Shown here one piece after another: positions 1-10,235 of a DNA stretch of 64,000 nt. The translations under genes were made by a program, and so were the position numbers. Source of the DNA: Trinickia acidisoli (lineage in GTDB: Bacteria > Pseudomonadota > Gammaproteobacteria > Burkholderiales > Burkholderiaceae); contig NZ_JAFLRG010000001.1 of the NCBI RefSeq assembly GCF_017315725.1, forward strand, positions 806,001 through 870,000. Direction: 5' to 3'. The notes under the pieces are model-generated. The model saw nothing but the letters and a program-made list of their open reading frames with translations. It searched no databases and was not told the DNA's origin. How positions within the stretch are numbered: the first letter of the stretch is position 1; every line of letters starts with the position of its first letter.

Positions 1-80
1 TTTCCGTGCTGCAAAAAGGTTATGTCATCGCCGACCGTGTGCTGCGTCCGGCGCTCGTGACGGTCTCGCTGCCGAAGTAA
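1..80 (+). CDS. grpE: GrpE nucleotide exchange factor, C-terminal end only
   Basis: Only the last 25 codons are in the window, ending in TAA at 78-80. The reading frame gives SVLQKGYVIADRVLRPALV and ends in SLPK, the conserved final beta-domain strand of GrpE. GrpE releases ADP from DnaK, and dnaK follows 256 bp downstream on the same strand, which fits the usual grpE-dnaK-dnaJ order. The start and the coiled-coil part lie outside the window. Confidence 0.93.
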   Translation, partial: SVLQKGYVIADRVLRPALVTVSLPK

Positions 81-123
81 ACAAACGGGCGCACGCTTCC
101 TCGAAGAGGGGCTAAGTGAGCGC

Positions 124-149
124 AAACGGTGTCGACGCCACCGTTTTTT
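124..149 (+). terminator. Rho-independent terminator after grpE
   Basis: A perfect 8-bp stem (AAACGGTG and CACCGTTT) closes a 7-nt loop and runs straight into six T residues (144-149). It sits 44 bp after the grpE stop. It should separate grpE transcription from dnaK, which has its own promoter-like sequence downstream. Confidence 0.8.
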
Positions 150-222
150 CCGTTGGCGGGATGCGGGGAAGTGCTCGTCGAGACGATCTGAAAAAAGCGA
201 ATGACCGCATCGGGTCAAGGGT

Positions 223-250
223 CTTGAAAACGGTGCGGCGGCACTCATCT
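223..250 (+). promoter_or_regulatory. Probable sigma-32 heat-shock promoter of dnaK
   Basis: CTTGAAA at 223-229 is a perfect match to the -35 element of RpoH promoters. After a 13-nt spacer, ACTCATCT at 243-250 matches the CCCCATNT -10 element at five of eight positions. The element lies 86 bp before the dnaK start and after the grpE terminator. The match is by eye and the start of transcription is not known. Confidence 0.6.
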
Positions 251-336
251 TGAGTGCAGGTTTGAATTGAGCGGGCGGTCGCGCGAACGCAGCACCGTCT
301 CGTCGAAGCGATCGAATATCTAGGAGAGCAGGAAAA

Positions 337-2298
337 ATGGGCAAGATTATCGGTATCGACCTCGGCACGACGAACTCGTGCGTGGCGCTGATGGAAGGCA
401 ACCAAGTGAAGGTGATCGAGAACTCCGAGGGTGCCCGCACGACCCCGTCGATCATCGCCTACATGGACGACAATGAAATTCTCGTCGGCGCGCCGGCCAA
501 GCGTCAGTCGGTGACGAACCCGAGGAACACGCTGTTCGCGGTCAAGCGCTTGATTGGCCGCCGCTTCGAAGAAAAAGAAGTGCAGAAGGACATCGGCCTG
601 ATGCCCTACAAGATCACCAAGGCCGATAACGGCGACGCCTGGGTCGAAGCGCACGGCGAGAAGCTCGCGCCGCCGCAGATCTCGGCGGAAGTGCTGCGCA
701 AGATGAAGAAGACGGCCGAGGACTACCTCGGCGAGCCGGTCACGGAAGCCGTGATCACGGTGCCGGCCTACTTCAACGACAGCCAGCGTCAAGCCACGAA
801 GGACGCGGGCCGCATCGCGGGCCTCGAAGTCAAGCGGATCATCAACGAGCCGACGGCAGCCGCGCTCGCGTTCGGTCTCGACAAGGCCGAGAAGGGCGAC
901 CGCAAGATCGCCGTGTATGACCTCGGCGGCGGCACCTTCGACGTCTCGATCATCGAGATCGCCGACGTCGACGGCGAAATGCAGTTCGAAGTGCTCTCGA
1001 CGAATGGTGACACGTTCCTCGGCGGCGAGGATTTCGACCAACGCATCATCGATTACATCATCGGCGAGTTCAAGAAAGAGCAAGGCGTCGACCTGTCGAA
1101 GGACGTGCTCGCGCTGCAGCGTCTGAAGGAAGCGGCCGAAAAGGCGAAGATCGAACTCTCGTCGAGCCAGCAGACCGAAATTAATCTGCCGTACATCACG
1201 GCCGACGCGTCGGGTCCGAAGCACTTGAACCTGAAGATCACGCGCGCCAAGCTCGAAGCGCTCGTCGAGGACCTGATCGCCCGTACGGTCGAGCCGTGCC
1301 GCATCGCGATCAAGGATGCCGGCGTGAAGGTTGGCGACATCGACGACGTCATTCTCGTCGGCGGCATGACGCGTATGCCGAAGGTGCAAGAGACGGTCAA
1401 GGAGTTCTTCGGCAAGGAGCCGCGCCGCGACGTGAACCCGGACGAGGCCGTGGCCGTGGGCGCCGCGATCCAAGGGCAGGTGCTCTCGGGTGAGCGCAAG
1501 GACGTGCTGCTGCTCGACGTGACGCCGCTCTCGCTCGGTATCGAGACGCTCGGCGGCGTGATGACGAAGATGATCAACAAGAACACCACGATTCCGACGA
1601 AGCACGCGCAGGTGTATTCGACGGCCGACGACAGTCAATCGGCCGTGACGATCAAGGTGTTCCAAGGCGAGCGCGAAATGGCCGCGGGCAACAAGCTGCT
1701 CGGCGAATTCAACCTCGAAGGGATTCCACCCGCCCCGCGCGGCGTGCCGCAGATCGAAGTGACGTTCGACATCGACGCGAACGGCATTTTGCATGTCGGC
1801 GCGAAGGACAAGGCGACGGGCAAGGAAAACAAGATCGTCATCAAGGCGAACTCGGGCTTGTCCGAAGCGGAGATCGAGCAGATGGTGAAGGATGCCGAGG
1901 CGAACGCCGAGGAAGATCACCGTCTGCGCGAGTTGGCCGATGCGCGCAACCAAGGCGACGCACTCGTGCACAGCACGAAGAAGGCGCTGACCGAGTACGG
2001 CGATAAGATCGACGGCTCCGAGAAGGAGAAGATCGAGTCGGCGCTGAAGGATCTCGAAGAGACGCTGAAGAGCGGCTCGTCCGACAAGGCCGCGATCGAA
2101 GCGAAGATCGAGGTTGTCGCCACCGCGTCGCAGAAGCTCGGCGAGAAGATGTATGCCGACATGCAGGCGCAAGGTGCCGCGGGCGCGGCTGCCGGCGGTG
2201 CGTCGGCGGGCGGTGCGGGTGCGAGCGCGGATCAGGGCGCGGGCAAGCCCGAGGACGACGTCGTCGACGCGGAGTTCAAGGAAGTGAAGAAGGACTGA
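337..2298 (+). CDS. dnaK: Chaperone protein DnaK (Hsp70)
   Basis: Cytosolic Hsp70 chaperone of 653 residues that binds unfolded segments in an ATP-dependent cycle with DnaJ and GrpE. The start [15 protein letters not shown] holds the first phosphate-binding loop. The second, [13 protein letters not shown], is near residue 195, and the adenosine motif [11 protein letters not shown] is near 343. The substrate-binding domain starts near 390 ([14 protein letters not shown]), and a Gly/Ala-rich linker leads to the acidic tail [11 protein letters not shown]. Length is normal for the family. The ATG is preceded by AGGAGA-type sequence (gagagcaggaaaa). The flanking grpE and dnaJ confirm the identity. 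Confidence 0.99.
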   Translation: MGKIIGIDLGTTNSCVALMEGNQVKVIENSEGARTTPSIIAYMDDNEILVGAPAKRQSVTNPRNTLFAVKRLIGRRFEEKEVQKDIGLMPYKITKADNGDAWVEAHGEKLAPPQISAEVLRKMKKTAEDYLGEPVTEAVITVPAYFNDSQRQATKDAGRIAGLEVKRIINEPTAAALAFGLDKAEKGDRKIAVYDLGGGTFDVSIIEIADVDGEMQFEVLSTNGDTFLGGEDFDQRIIDYIIGEFKKEQGVDLSKDVLALQRLKEAAEKAKIELSSSQQTEINLPYITADASGPKHLNLKITRAKLEALVEDLIARTVEPCRIAIKDAGVKVGDIDDVILVGGMTRMPKVQETVKEFFGKEPRRDVNPDEAVAVGAAIQGQVLSGERKDVLLLDVTPLSLGIETLGGVMTKMINKNTTIPTKHAQVYSTADDSQSAVTIKVFQGEREMAAGNKLLGEFNLEGIPPAPRGVPQIEVTFDIDANGILHVGAKDKATGKENKIVIKANSGLSEAEIEQMVKDAEANAEEDHRLRELADARNQGDALVHSTKKALTEYGDKIDGSEKEKIESALKDLEETLKSGSSDKAAIEAKIEVVATASQKLGEKMYADMQAQGAAGAAAGGASAGGAGASADQGAGKPEDDVVDAEFKEVKKD

Positions 2299-2326
2299 TC
2301 GACGGTCGCGATATCGCGCCGTGAGG

Positions 2327-2357
2327 CGGCCGGCGTTTCGCGAGAAACGGCCGGCCG
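2327..2357 (+). other. Strong GNRA-capped hairpin between dnaK and dnaJ
   Basis: CGGCCGGCGTTTC pairs with GAAACGGCCGGCCG around a GCGA tetraloop, with one bulged G. It lies 28 bp after the dnaK stop in a 226-bp gap. No T-run follows, so it is more likely an mRNA-stabilising or processing structure that tunes dnaJ relative to dnaK than a true terminator. That role is inferred. Confidence 0.5.
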
Positions 2358-2524
2358 AATCGACGCCTGGCGGGCCTTCGGGTTCTCCGGGCACGTTTGT
2401 TTTATGGGGGGCGGGGCGTTTGGCCGTTCGAGAGGGCTGGGCGGCGCCTGCCTAACGAGTCGCGAGACTCTACAGTATGTGAAAGGAGCGGTCGCGCGCC
2501 AACGCGCGAACCGGCGGTGAACCG

Positions 2525-3661
2525 ATGGCGAAACGGGATTACTACGAGGTTCTGGGCGTTGCCAAGAACGCGAGCGACGACGAGATCAAGAAGGCCTATC
2601 GCAAGCTCGCGATGAAGTACCACCCCGACCGCAATCCGGACAACAAGAATGCCGAGGAGCGTTTCAAAGAGGTGAAGGAAGCCTATGAAATGCTCTCGGA
2701 CGCGCAAAAGCGCGGGGCGTACGATCAGTACGGCCATGCGGGCGTCGATCCGAACATGGCGGGTGCCGGCGCGCAAGGTTTCGGCGGTTTTGCCGACGCG
2801 TTCGGGGACATCTTCGGCGACATCTTCGGTCAGGCGGCCGGCGGGGGGGCGGCCCGCGGCCGCGCGGGTCCGCAGGTCTATCGCGGCGCGGATCTGCGCT
2901 ACAGCATGGAGATCACGCTCGAGCAAGCGGCACACGGCTGCGAGACGCAGATTCGCGTGCCGAGCTGGGTCTCGTGCGAAATCTGTCACGGCTCGGGCGC
3001 CAAGCCGGGCACGAAGCCCGAAACGTGTCCGACCTGTAATGGCTCGGGCGCCGTGCGTATGTCGCAGGGCTTCTTCAGCATTCAGCAGACGTGTCCGAAG
3101 TGCCATGGCAGCGGCACCTACATCCCCGATCCGTGCGTGCATTGCCACGGCGCCGGCAAGGTGAAGGAGACGAAGACGCTCGAGGTGAAGATTCCGGCCG
3201 GCATCGACGACGGCATGCGCATTCGCTCGTCGGGCAACGGCGAGCCGGGCGTGAACGGCGGCCCGCCGGGCGATCTCTACGTCGAGATCCACATCAAGGC
3301 GCATACGGTGTTCGAGCGCGACGGTGACGATCTGCACTGCCAAATGCCGATCCCATTCACAACCGCGGCGCTCGGCGGCGAGATCGAGGTGCCGACGCTC
3401 GCGGGTCGCGCGACGTTCACGGTGCCCGAGGGCACGCAGTCGAGCAAGACGTTCCGGCTGCGCGGCAAGGGCATCAAGGGCCTGCGCTCGAGCGTGCCGG
3501 GCGACCTGTACGTGCACGTGCAAGTCGAAACGCCCGTCAAGCTGACCGACACGCAGCGCGATTTGCTCAAGCAATTCGAGAAGTCGCTCGTCGAAGGCGG
3601 TCCGCGTCACAGCCCGCAGAGCAAGAGCTGGTTCGACCGCGTGAAGAGTTTTTTCGATTGA
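2525..3661 (+). CDS. dnaJ: Chaperone protein DnaJ (Hsp40)
   Basis: Type I Hsp40 of 378 residues that delivers substrates to DnaK and stimulates its ATPase. The J domain (about 1-70) has the HPD motif in [10 protein letters not shown] near residue 33. A Gly/Phe-rich segment follows. The zinc-binding domain has four CxxCxGxG repeats ([32 protein letters not shown]) between about 155 and 210. The C-terminal substrate-binding region is complete. It lies downstream of dnaK on the same strand, as is usual. Confidence 0.99.
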   Translation: MAKRDYYEVLGVAKNASDDEIKKAYRKLAMKYHPDRNPDNKNAEERFKEVKEAYEMLSDAQKRGAYDQYGHAGVDPNMAGAGAQGFGGFADAFGDIFGDIFGQAAGGGAARGRAGPQVYRGADLRYSMEITLEQAAHGCETQIRVPSWVSCEICHGSGAKPGTKPETCPTCNGSGAVRMSQGFFSIQQTCPKCHGSGTYIPDPCVHCHGAGKVKETKTLEVKIPAGIDDGMRIRSSGNGEPGVNGGPPGDLYVEIHIKAHTVFERDGDDLHCQMPIPFTTAALGGEIEVPTLAGRATFTVPEGTQSSKTFRLRGKGIKGLRSSVPGDLYVHVQVETPVKLTDTQRDLLKQFEKSLVEGGPRHSPQSKSWFDRVKSFFD

Positions 3662-3741
3662 TCGGTCGGCGATCGATCGGCTAATCGGCTAAGGCTGCGC
3701 GCTGACGTGAGGCGCCGCGCGTATCGCCGACGGATGGGCAG

Positions 3742-5769
3742 ATGAAGGCAGAACAACGCAGCGCGGTCTTCGCGTTGCTCGACGATTGCGATGCGAGCGC
3801 CGCGGCACCCACCAGCCGCCTCTATACCGGTTTCGTGCGCGAGCACGTTTGCACGGACGCCGCGACGCTCGATGCCGTTTGCGTCGCGGCCGAGCGTGAT
3901 ATGCATACGGGCTTGCATGCGGTCGTGCTCGGCGATTACGAATTCGGTCGCGAGCTCGAATTCGGCAAGCGCGCACGCGCTTCCTCTTCGATTTCCGCGC
4001 AGCGTGGCGCTTCCTCGCTGCGCTTTTTGATGTTCGAGCGGTGCGAAAAGCAGGCTTGTGCGGAGGTCGATGCGTGGTTGGCTGCGCTGGACGGCACGGT
4101 GTGCGACGAAAGTACCCGCGCATCGGCTTCGCCGGCTCAGGGCGAGGCGCCGCCGTCGGTCGCCGGTGCGGCGAACGTCGCCGAAAGCGTGACGCCGGAA
4201 GCGTTCGCGGCGGCGATCGCGGCTGTGCACGACGCGCTGTGCGCCGGCGAGTCTTATCAGATCAACTACACCTATCGTCTAGCCTTCGACGCGTTCGGTT
4301 CGCCTGCGGGCCTCTATCGGCGCTTGCGTGCAAGGCAACCGGTGCGCTATGGCGCGCTCATCGCGCTGCCAGGGGACGAGTGGGTGCTCTCGTGCTCGCC
4401 CGAACTCTTCGTTGAAAAGGCAGGCGAGCGGCTGCGTACCCGGCCGATGAAGGGAACGACGGCGCGGGGCGCATCGCCCGACGCCGATGCGCGTGCCGTG
4501 GCGTTTCTGCGCAGCGATCCGAAGAACCGCGCTGAAAACTTGATGATCGTCGATTTGCTGCGCAACGACCTGTCGCGCGTTGCGAAGACGGGTTCGGTTT
4601 GCGTGCCGGCGCTGTTTACCGTCGAGGCGTACCCGTCAATCTGGGCGATGACGTCGACGATCGAAGCCGACTTGCGCGAACGCACGTCGTTTGCCGACGT
4701 GTTGCGCGCGCTGTTTCCGTGCGGGTCGATTACGGGGGCGCCCAAGCATCGGACGATGCAGCTCATCGACGAAATCGAAACGACGCCGCGCGGGCTGTAT
4801 ACGGGCACGATCGGCTGGGTCGATGCGCCTTCGTCGTTATCCGATGACGACGCGGGTTGCGGTGACTTCTGCCTATCGGTTGCGATTCGTACGCTGACGC
4901 TCGGTGCAGCCGAACCCGGCGGCGATACCGGCACGCGGCGCGGGACGATGGGCGTCGGCGGCGGCATCGTGCTCGACAGCGTAGCGGCGGACGAATATGC
5001 CGAATGCAGGCTCAAGGCGAAGTTCTTGACGGGCGCCGACCCCGGCTTCCAATTGTTCGAGACGATGTACGCCACGCATGAGGATGGCGTGCGTCACGTC
5101 GAGCGGCATCTCGCCCGTCTGTGCCGGAGCGCGGCAGAACTCGATTTTCTTTTCGATGGGCCGGCACTGCGCGAGCGTCTTGCTGCACATTGCGCGCAAC
5201 TGTCGCCCGGCGCCGCGCATCGGGTACGGCTCGCGCTAGGCAAGGACGGCAAGACCGAGCTCACGGGCGGCCCGCTTGGAGCGGTGGCGCGGTTGGCCGA
5301 TGTGCCCAATCCGTCCGCTACATCCGATGCACCCGTCGGCGTGCTGCTCGCACCGGAGCACGGCTTCGCGCCGACGCGATCGAACGACTTTCTGCTTCGG
5401 CATAAGAGCACGTCGCGCGCCGAATACGATCGCGCGTGGCGCCTGGCCGAAGCCAAGGGCGGTTTCGACATGCTGTTCTTCAACGAGCGCGGGGAGTTGA
5501 CCGAGGGCGGACGCTCGAGCGTCTTCGTCAAGCTGGACGGCCACTGGTACACGCCGCCGCTGTCGGCCGGGTTGCTGCCGGGCGTGATGCGGCAAGTGCT
5601 GCTCGAAGACCCGGTCATGCAGGCGCGAGAGCGCACGCTGACGCGCGACGACGTGCTGCGCGCCGAAGCGCTCGTCGTTTGCAATGCGTTGCGCGGTGCT
5701 TTGCCCGCGCTCATTCAAAAGACGTGCTCAGGCCCGGGGAACGTGCCGTCCTTCACGGCTTTCACATAG
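3742..5769 (+). CDS. pabB: Aminodeoxychorismate synthase component I fused to aminodeoxychorismate lyase
   Basis: Bifunctional para-aminobenzoate enzyme for folate synthesis, 675 residues. The first part (about 1-430) is a chorismate-binding PabB domain with [19 protein letters not shown] and the GSITGAPK block. The second part (about 435-665) is a class IV PLP-dependent lyase (PabC) starting FQLFETMY, with a candidate PLP lysine in [11 protein letters not shown] and the block [13 protein letters not shown]. The fusion converts chorismate-derived aminodeoxychorismate to PABA in one chain; a glutaminase partner (PabA) is not in the window. Its last 55 bp overlap the 3' end of panB on the other strand. 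Confidence 0.96.
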   Translation: MKAEQRSAVFALLDDCDASAAAPTSRLYTGFVREHVCTDAATLDAVCVAAERDMHTGLHAVVLGDYEFGRELEFGKRARASSSISAQRGASSLRFLMFERCEKQACAEVDAWLAALDGTVCDESTRASASPAQGEAPPSVAGAANVAESVTPEAFAAAIAAVHDALCAGESYQINYTYRLAFDAFGSPAGLYRRLRARQPVRYGALIALPGDEWVLSCSPELFVEKAGERLRTRPMKGTTARGASPDADARAVAFLRSDPKNRAENLMIVDLLRNDLSRVAKTGSVCVPALFTVEAYPSIWAMTSTIEADLRERTSFADVLRALFPCGSITGAPKHRTMQLIDEIETTPRGLYTGTIGWVDAPSSLSDDDAGCGDFCLSVAIRTLTLGAAEPGGDTGTRRGTMGVGGGIVLDSVAADEYAECRLKAKFLTGADPGFQLFETMYATHEDGVRHVERHLARLCRSAAELDFLFDGPALRERLAAHCAQLSPGAAHRVRLALGKDGKTELTGGPLGAVARLADVPNPSATSDAPVGVLLAPEHGFAPTRSNDFLLRHKSTSRAEYDRAWRLAEAKGGFDMLFFNERGELTEGGRSSVFVKLDGHWYTPPLSAGLLPGVMRQVLLEDPVMQARERTLTRDDVLRAEALVVCNALRGALPALIQKTCSGPGNVPSFTAFT

Positions 5770-6530
5770 GCTTCGATGGCAGCCCCGATGCTCGGCGCGC
5801 CACTCATGAAATTTTTCACGAAGCGTGCCGGCTTGCCGGGGAAGATGCCGAGCATGTCGTGCAGCACGAGCACTTGGCCCGAACAGTCGACGCCCGCGCC
5901 GATGCCGATCGTTGGAATCGCGATGGCATTCGTCACGTTCGCGGCGACGGCCGGCGGCACGGCCTCGAGCACGACCAGTTGAGCGCCCGCGTTCTGCACC
6001 GCCAGCGCATCGCGCAGCAGTTGCTTCGCGCCTTCCTCCGTCCTGCCTTGCACCTTGAACCCGCCGAACGCATGCACCGATTGCGGCGTGAGGCCCAGAT
6101 GTGCGCAGACGGGCACAGAGCGTTCGACGAGAAAACGGACCGTCTCGGCCAGCCACTCGCCACCTTCGAGTTTCACCATTTGAGCGCCGGCGCGCATCAC
6201 CTCGACGGCACTCGCGAACGCTTGCGCCGGCGTGCCGTAGGTGCCGAACGGCAGATCGGCGACGACGAGTCCGCGCGGCTGCGCACGTGCTACGCAGGCG
6301 GTGTGATAGACGATCTCGGCAAGCGTGACGGGCAGCGTCGTCGTTTGACCTTGTACGACGTTGCCGAGCGAATCGCCGATCAACAGCACGTCGACGCCGG
6401 AGCGGTCGAGCAGCGACGCGAAGCTCGCGTCGTAGCAAGTCAGCACTGCGATTTTTTCGCCGGCCTCGCGCATCGCTTGCAGCTTCGGCACGGTGATCTT
6501 CGGCCGATTGGATTCCTGCAAATAAGTCAT
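5715..6530 (-). CDS. panB: 3-methyl-2-oxobutanoate hydroxymethyltransferase
   Basis: First committed enzyme of pantothenate synthesis; it transfers a hydroxymethyl group from methylene-tetrahydrofolate to ketoisovalerate. It has 271 residues, normal for the family. Conserved blocks visible are [26 protein letters not shown] (metal-binding Asp), [28 protein letters not shown] and the C-terminal PARFVKNF. It is the last gene of a minus-strand run. Its tail overlaps the pabB tail by 55 bp in a convergent arrangement. Confidence 0.98.
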   Translation of the reverse strand: MTYLQESNRPKITVPKLQAMREAGEKIAVLTCYDASFASLLDRSGVDVLLIGDSLGNVVQGQTTTLPVTLAEIVYHTACVARAQPRGLVVADLPFGTYGTPAQAFASAVEVMRAGAQMVKLEGGEWLAETVRFLVERSVPVCAHLGLTPQSVHAFGGFKVQGRTEEGAKQLLRDALAVQNAGAQLVVLEAVPPAVAANVTNAIAIPTIGIGAGVDCSGQVLVLHDMLGIFPGKPARFVKNFMSGAPSIGAAIEAYVKAVKDGTFPGPEHVF

Positions 6531-6587
6531 CGGAAAACTCGCATTCGGAAAGGAAAAATCAGCGCGAGTGCGCCGTGGAGCCGGATC

Positions 6588-7271
6588 TTAACCGGCTTTG
6601 ACGAAGCTCGCCTTGCGCCCGCGCATCGTCTCGATGTGCTCGATCAGCAGCGCGAAGTCCGTATCCGATTCAAGCAGATTCAGGTGCTCGGTGTTGACGG
6701 TCAGTACGGGGCTGTCGTCGTAGTGGTAGAAAAACTGATCGTAGGCGTCGCTGAGCTGGCGCAGGTAGGCCTCGGAGATGCGTGCTTCCTCTGCCCGGGC
6801 GCGTTTCTGAACGCGCGCGAGCAGGGTCGGTGGGCTCGCCTGCAGGTGAATGACGAGATCGGGGACGGGCGCTTCCGTGGCGTCGAGGTGCTCGGTGAGC
6901 ATCCGGTAAAGCCGCCACTCGTCGCCGTCGAGCGTCAGGCGCGCAAAGATCGCGTTCTTCTGCGGGATGAAATCGGTGACGACGGCACTGCCTTGCGCCA
7001 GCAGATCGGCGCTCTGGCGACTCTCTTCGACCCGCTGCAGCGCAAATTGCAGCTCGGTCGGCAACGCGTAGCGCGCCATGTCTTCGTAGAAGCGCTCGAG
7101 AAACGGATTGGCTTCGGGCCGCTCGAGCAGCACGCGCATCGGCCAGCGTTCGGCGAGCCGCTGGGCCAGCGACGTCTTGCCCGCACCGATCGGCCCTTCG
7201 ATCGCGATATGGCGATGCGGGGCGCGCAGATCGGGTGCCGTCACCGTTACGGGCGGGGCGTTCATCGACAT
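6588..7271 (-). CDS. Deoxynucleoside kinase (deoxyadenosine/deoxyguanosine kinase family)
   Basis: A 227-residue P-loop kinase likely to phosphorylate deoxynucleosides for salvage. The Walker A motif is GPIGAGKTSLAQRL near residue 25. The acidic substrate motif (LLERPEANPFLERFY) and the LID-type arginine segment (RAEEARISEAYL) are present. The real substrate cannot be read from sequence. Its start overlaps the folK stop by 10 bp; a second in-frame ATG at 7265 gives an ATGA overlap and is an equally good start. In Burkholderiaceae this gene is commonly found between folK and panB. Confidence 0.88.
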   Translation of the reverse strand: MSMNAPPVTVTAPDLRAPHRHIAIEGPIGAGKTSLAQRLAERWPMRVLLERPEANPFLERFYEDMARYALPTELQFALQRVEESRQSADLLAQGSAVVTDFIPQKNAIFARLTLDGDEWRLYRMLTEHLDATEAPVPDLVIHLQASPPTLLARVQKRARAEEARISEAYLRQLSDAYDQFFYHYDDSPVLTVNTEHLNLLESDTDFALLIEHIETMRGRKASFVKAG

Positions 7272-7879
7272 CCGGTTTTACCGCCGCTCGTTGCGGCGGG
7301 GGCCGCGGCGGCTTCGGTCTTGTCGGAGCTGGCCGACGCGCGTTCCCGGCTGGCCGCTTGCGTCGCTCCGCTCGTGAAGGCGTCGGCCAGGGCGCAGCGG
7401 CAAGTCTTCACCTTTTCGATGCGCTGATGGGCGACGCTGGGCAAGAGCGCGTCGGCGCGGCCGTGGCCCGGAATCGAAATGTCGGGATCGATCTCGACGA
7501 GCGGCACCAGTACGAAGGCGCGCTCGAACGCGCGCGGATGCGGGATCACGAGATTGGGCTCGTCGATGCGTGCGTCACCGTAGAGGACGATGTCCAGATC
7601 GAGCGTGCGAGGCGCGTTGTGAAAGGGCCGCTCGCGGCCGAAGTGATGCTCGATTCGATGGCATAGCGCGAGCAGCGCCGGCGCGCTCAGCGGCGTTTCG
7701 AGCTTGACGACGAGGTTGTAGTAATCGTCGCCGCCCGCATCGATCGGTGCGCTGCGGTACAGGCTCGACTTCGCGAGTACGGTGATGGCGTGCTGCTGGG
7801 CGAGGCAGACGACCGCATCCTTCAGGGATTGACGAGCGTCCCCGAGGTTCGCGCCTAGACCGAGATAAGCAACCGTCAT
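7262..7879 (-). CDS. folK: 6-hydroxymethyl-7,8-dihydropterin pyrophosphokinase
   Basis: Folate-pathway kinase that moves pyrophosphate from ATP to hydroxymethyl-dihydropterin; 205 residues from the start chosen here. The protein opens with MTVAYLGLGANLGDAR, the canonical HPPK start, so the upstream in-frame ATG at 7921 is not used. The signature APRTLDLDIVLYGD is near residue 90 and IPHPRAFERAFVL follows. A low-complexity Ala/Ser/Thr-rich tail of about 45 residues goes beyond the usual domain. Confidence 0.95.
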   Translation of the reverse strand: MTVAYLGLGANLGDARQSLKDAVVCLAQQHAITVLAKSSLYRSAPIDAGGDDYYNLVVKLETPLSAPALLALCHRIEHHFGRERPFHNAPRTLDLDIVLYGDARIDEPNLVIPHPRAFERAFVLVPLVEIDPDISIPGHGRADALLPSVAHQRIEKVKTCRCALADAFTSGATQAASRERASASSDKTEAAAAPAATSGGKTGCR

Positions 7880-7933
7880 GGCTTGGCTTCCTACGACTTC
7901 ATGACATCCGTTCGACGGCACAGGGCGACCGTT

Positions 7934-9541
7934 TCAGTCCTCTTGCGAGCCCTGTGCGCTGGTTGCGCCCGCCGATTCGGCGTCGTCGCCCTTGCGGCTG
8001 CGGCCGCCTCGGCGGCGCCGCTTGCGCGGGGCGCGCTCGCGGCCGCCCTGCGACAGCAGCGCTTCGCGCTCGGCGGCGCTGCCTTCGAGGAAGGACGTCC
8101 ACCATGCGCCGATTTCGGGATCGAGCTCGCCCGATTCGCACCGTAATAGGAGGAAATCATAACCCGCTCTAAATCTTTGGTGTTCGACGAGCTTGAGCGC
8201 GCTGCGGCCCGAGCGTTTTTCGAGGCGGGCCTGCAGACCCCAAATCTCGCGCATGTCGGCCGAAAAGCGCTTGTGGATCGCGAGTTTTTCGGTCTGCATG
8301 TCGAGCACGTCGTCCATCGCGCGATGGAGCGCCGGGACCGGGAATTCGCCATTGGCTTCGTATTGCTGCGCACGCTGCTGCATGTCGTGCCAGAGCAGCG
8401 TCGCGAACAGGAACCCCGGCGACACGGGCTTGCCGGCCCTCACGCGCGCGTCGGTGCTGTTCAACGCGAGCGTGATGAATGATTCGCCGTGCGGCTGCTC
8501 GAGCACGACGTCGAGTAGCGGCAGCAGGCCGTGGTGGAGGCCTTCCTTGCGAAGCTGCTTCAGGCAGGCCAAAGCGTGGCCCGACAGCAGCAGCTTGAGC
8601 ATCTCGTCGAACAGCCGCGCGGCCGGCACGTTGTGGATCAGCTCGGCGAGCGGCTGGATCGGCTCGCGCGAGGCATCGTCGATCTCGAAGCCGAGCTTGG
8701 CCGCGAAGCGGACGACGCGCAGCATCCGCACCGGATCTTCGCGGTAGCGCGTGGCCGGATCGCCGATCATGCGCAGCAGGCGCGCGCGGATGTCGGCCAT
8801 GCCGTTGTGGTAATCGAGCACCGTTTGCGTGGCCGGGTCGTAATACATCGCGTTGACCGTGAAGTCGCGCCGCGTCGCGTCTTCGTGCTGCTCGCCCCAG
8901 ACGTTGTCGCGCAACACACGGCCGCTCGCGTCGACGGCGTGCGTGCGGCGATCGAGCTCGTCGCGGCGCAGCCGCCTGGGCGGTGCTTCGGCAGCGGACG
9001 CTTCCTGCTGGGCACCCCCCGAGGGGGCTTCCTTCGGGGCGTCCACGAGTGCGCGGAACGTCGACACTTCGATGATCTCTTGCCCGAACTGCACGTGCAC
9101 GATCTGGAAGCGCCGGCCGATCAGCCGCGCGCGGCGAAACTGGCGCTGCACCTGCTCGGGCGTTGCGTCGGTGGCGACGTCGAAATCCTTGGGGGCGATG
9201 CTGAGCAGCAAATCGCGTACGGCGCCGCCGACGATGAACGCACGGAAACCGGCTTGCTGCAGGGTGTCGGTCACGCGCACGGCATTGCGCGAGAGCAGCG
9301 AGGGATCGATGCCGTGGATATCGGACGACAGGATGACCGGCGCGTCGGGCCCCGGCGCGCTCGCGGGTTTATCGGCGCGGGCCTTCTTGCGGCGCGGCTT
9401 GGCCGCGGGTTGCCCGGCGGCTTCGTCCGTGGCCGTGGCCGCGTCGGCCCAGGTCGCTTCTTCGGCGAGGGAGTCGTCCCTCGCGGGCGCGGCCGTATCC
9501 GTATCTTGGCCGAACAGCTTGCGGATGAGTTTCTTGATCAC
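7934..9541 (-). CDS. pcnB: Poly(A) polymerase I
   Basis: Class II nucleotidyltransferase that adds poly(A) tails to RNA 3' ends and promotes decay. It has 535 residues from a GTG start giving VIKKLIRKLFG. That GTG overlaps the upstream HAD stop by 4 bp (GTGA), which argues against the much longer open frame upstream. Catalytic motifs are IVGGAVRDLLL, the aspartate pair in KDFDVATDATPEQV, and RRDFTVNAMYYDP. The C-terminal basic tail (RKRRRRGGRSRKG) is typical for RNA-binding PcnB of this group. Confidence 0.96.
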   Translation of the reverse strand: MIKKLIRKLFGQDTDTAAPARDDSLAEEATWADAATATDEAAGQPAAKPRRKKARADKPASAPGPDAPVILSSDIHGIDPSLLSRNAVRVTDTLQQAGFRAFIVGGAVRDLLLSIAPKDFDVATDATPEQVQRQFRRARLIGRRFQIVHVQFGQEIIEVSTFRALVDAPKEAPSGGAQQEASAAEAPPRRLRRDELDRRTHAVDASGRVLRDNVWGEQHEDATRRDFTVNAMYYDPATQTVLDYHNGMADIRARLLRMIGDPATRYREDPVRMLRVVRFAAKLGFEIDDASREPIQPLAELIHNVPAARLFDEMLKLLLSGHALACLKQLRKEGLHHGLLPLLDVVLEQPHGESFITLALNSTDARVRAGKPVSPGFLFATLLWHDMQQRAQQYEANGEFPVPALHRAMDDVLDMQTEKLAIHKRFSADMREIWGLQARLEKRSGRSALKLVEHQRFRAGYDFLLLRCESGELDPEIGAWWTSFLEGSAAEREALLSQGGRERAPRKRRRRGGRSRKGDDAESAGATSAQGSQED

Positions 9542-10224
9542 GACGGTTGGAAAAGATCGAGGATGCGCCAGCCCTTCGCTTGCGCGTGCGCGCGCAGCGT
9601 GGCGTCGGGATTGGTCGCGATCGGCTCGGTGACTTTCTCGAGCAGCGGAATGTCGTTGTGCGAATCGCTGTAGAAGTAGCTGTGTTCGAAGTCGGCCCAC
9701 GTTTTACCGAGCGAGGCGAGCCACGATTCCACGCGTACGATTTTGCCCTCGCGATAGCTGGGGGTGCCCGTGCCGCGTCCCGTGAACGACGAATGCGGCT
9801 GGCCGTCGACGGTCTCGACCTCGCAGGCGATCAGCGTTTCGACGCCGAAGGCATCGGCGATCGGACGCGTGATGAATTCGTTGGTCGCCGTCACGATGCA
9901 GCACAGATCGCCCTTGTCCTGATGCTCGCGCACGAGTTCGAGTGCGACAGGCGTGAGGGCGGGCGTGATGACTTCATGCATGAACTGCGCGTGCCAGGCG
10001 GCGAGTTCCGCGCGCGAGCGATGCGCGAGCGGCGCGAGGATCGTCTCGAGATACGCGTGGATGTCGAGTTGGCCGCGCTTGTAGTCGGCGTAGAAGCGAT
10101 CGATGTCGCGCAGATACGTTTCGGCATCGACGATGCCGAGCTTCACCATGAAGCGGCCCCATTCGTGGTCGCTGTCGGTCGGGATGAGCGTGTGATCGAG
10201 GTCGAAGAGTGCGAGATTCGTCAT
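9538..10224 (-). CDS. HAD-superfamily hydrolase, phosphoserine-phosphatase-like
   Basis: A 228-residue HAD phosphatase. Motif I is FDLDHTLIP (Asp nucleophile near residue 8 and general acid two further on). Motif II is IVTATNEFITRP, and motif III/IV is KTWADFEHSYFYSDSHNDIPLL. The helical cap between motifs I and II places it in the HAD-IB/SerB-like subfamily. The substrate is unknown; such proteins have been linked to phospho-sugar or phospho-amino-acid hydrolysis. It lies between hda and pcnB in the same run, 11 bp after hda and overlapping pcnB. Confidence 0.9.
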   Translation of the reverse strand: MTNLALFDLDHTLIPTDSDHEWGRFMVKLGIVDAETYLRDIDRFYADYKRGQLDIHAYLETILAPLAHRSRAELAAWHAQFMHEVITPALTPVALELVREHQDKGDLCCIVTATNEFITRPIADAFGVETLIACEVETVDGQPHSSFTGRGTGTPSYREGKIVRVESWLASLGKTWADFEHSYFYSDSHNDIPLLEKVTEPIATNPDATLRAHAQAKGWRILDLFQPS

Positions 10225-10235
10225 GAGTGCGCATT

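Noticed and set aside
2327..2357. Rho-independent terminator after dnaK
   Set aside because: The stem is strong but no T-run follows, so it is listed only as a hairpin.
112..2394. Long leftward open frame (760 codons) across dnaK
   Set aside because: It is a high-GC shadow on the opposite strand of dnaK, with an Arg/Leu-rich composition and no known family.
5436..7427. Rightward open frame of 663 codons across panB and the kinase gene
   Set aside because: It overlaps three well-supported genes in the wrong frame and has no domain.
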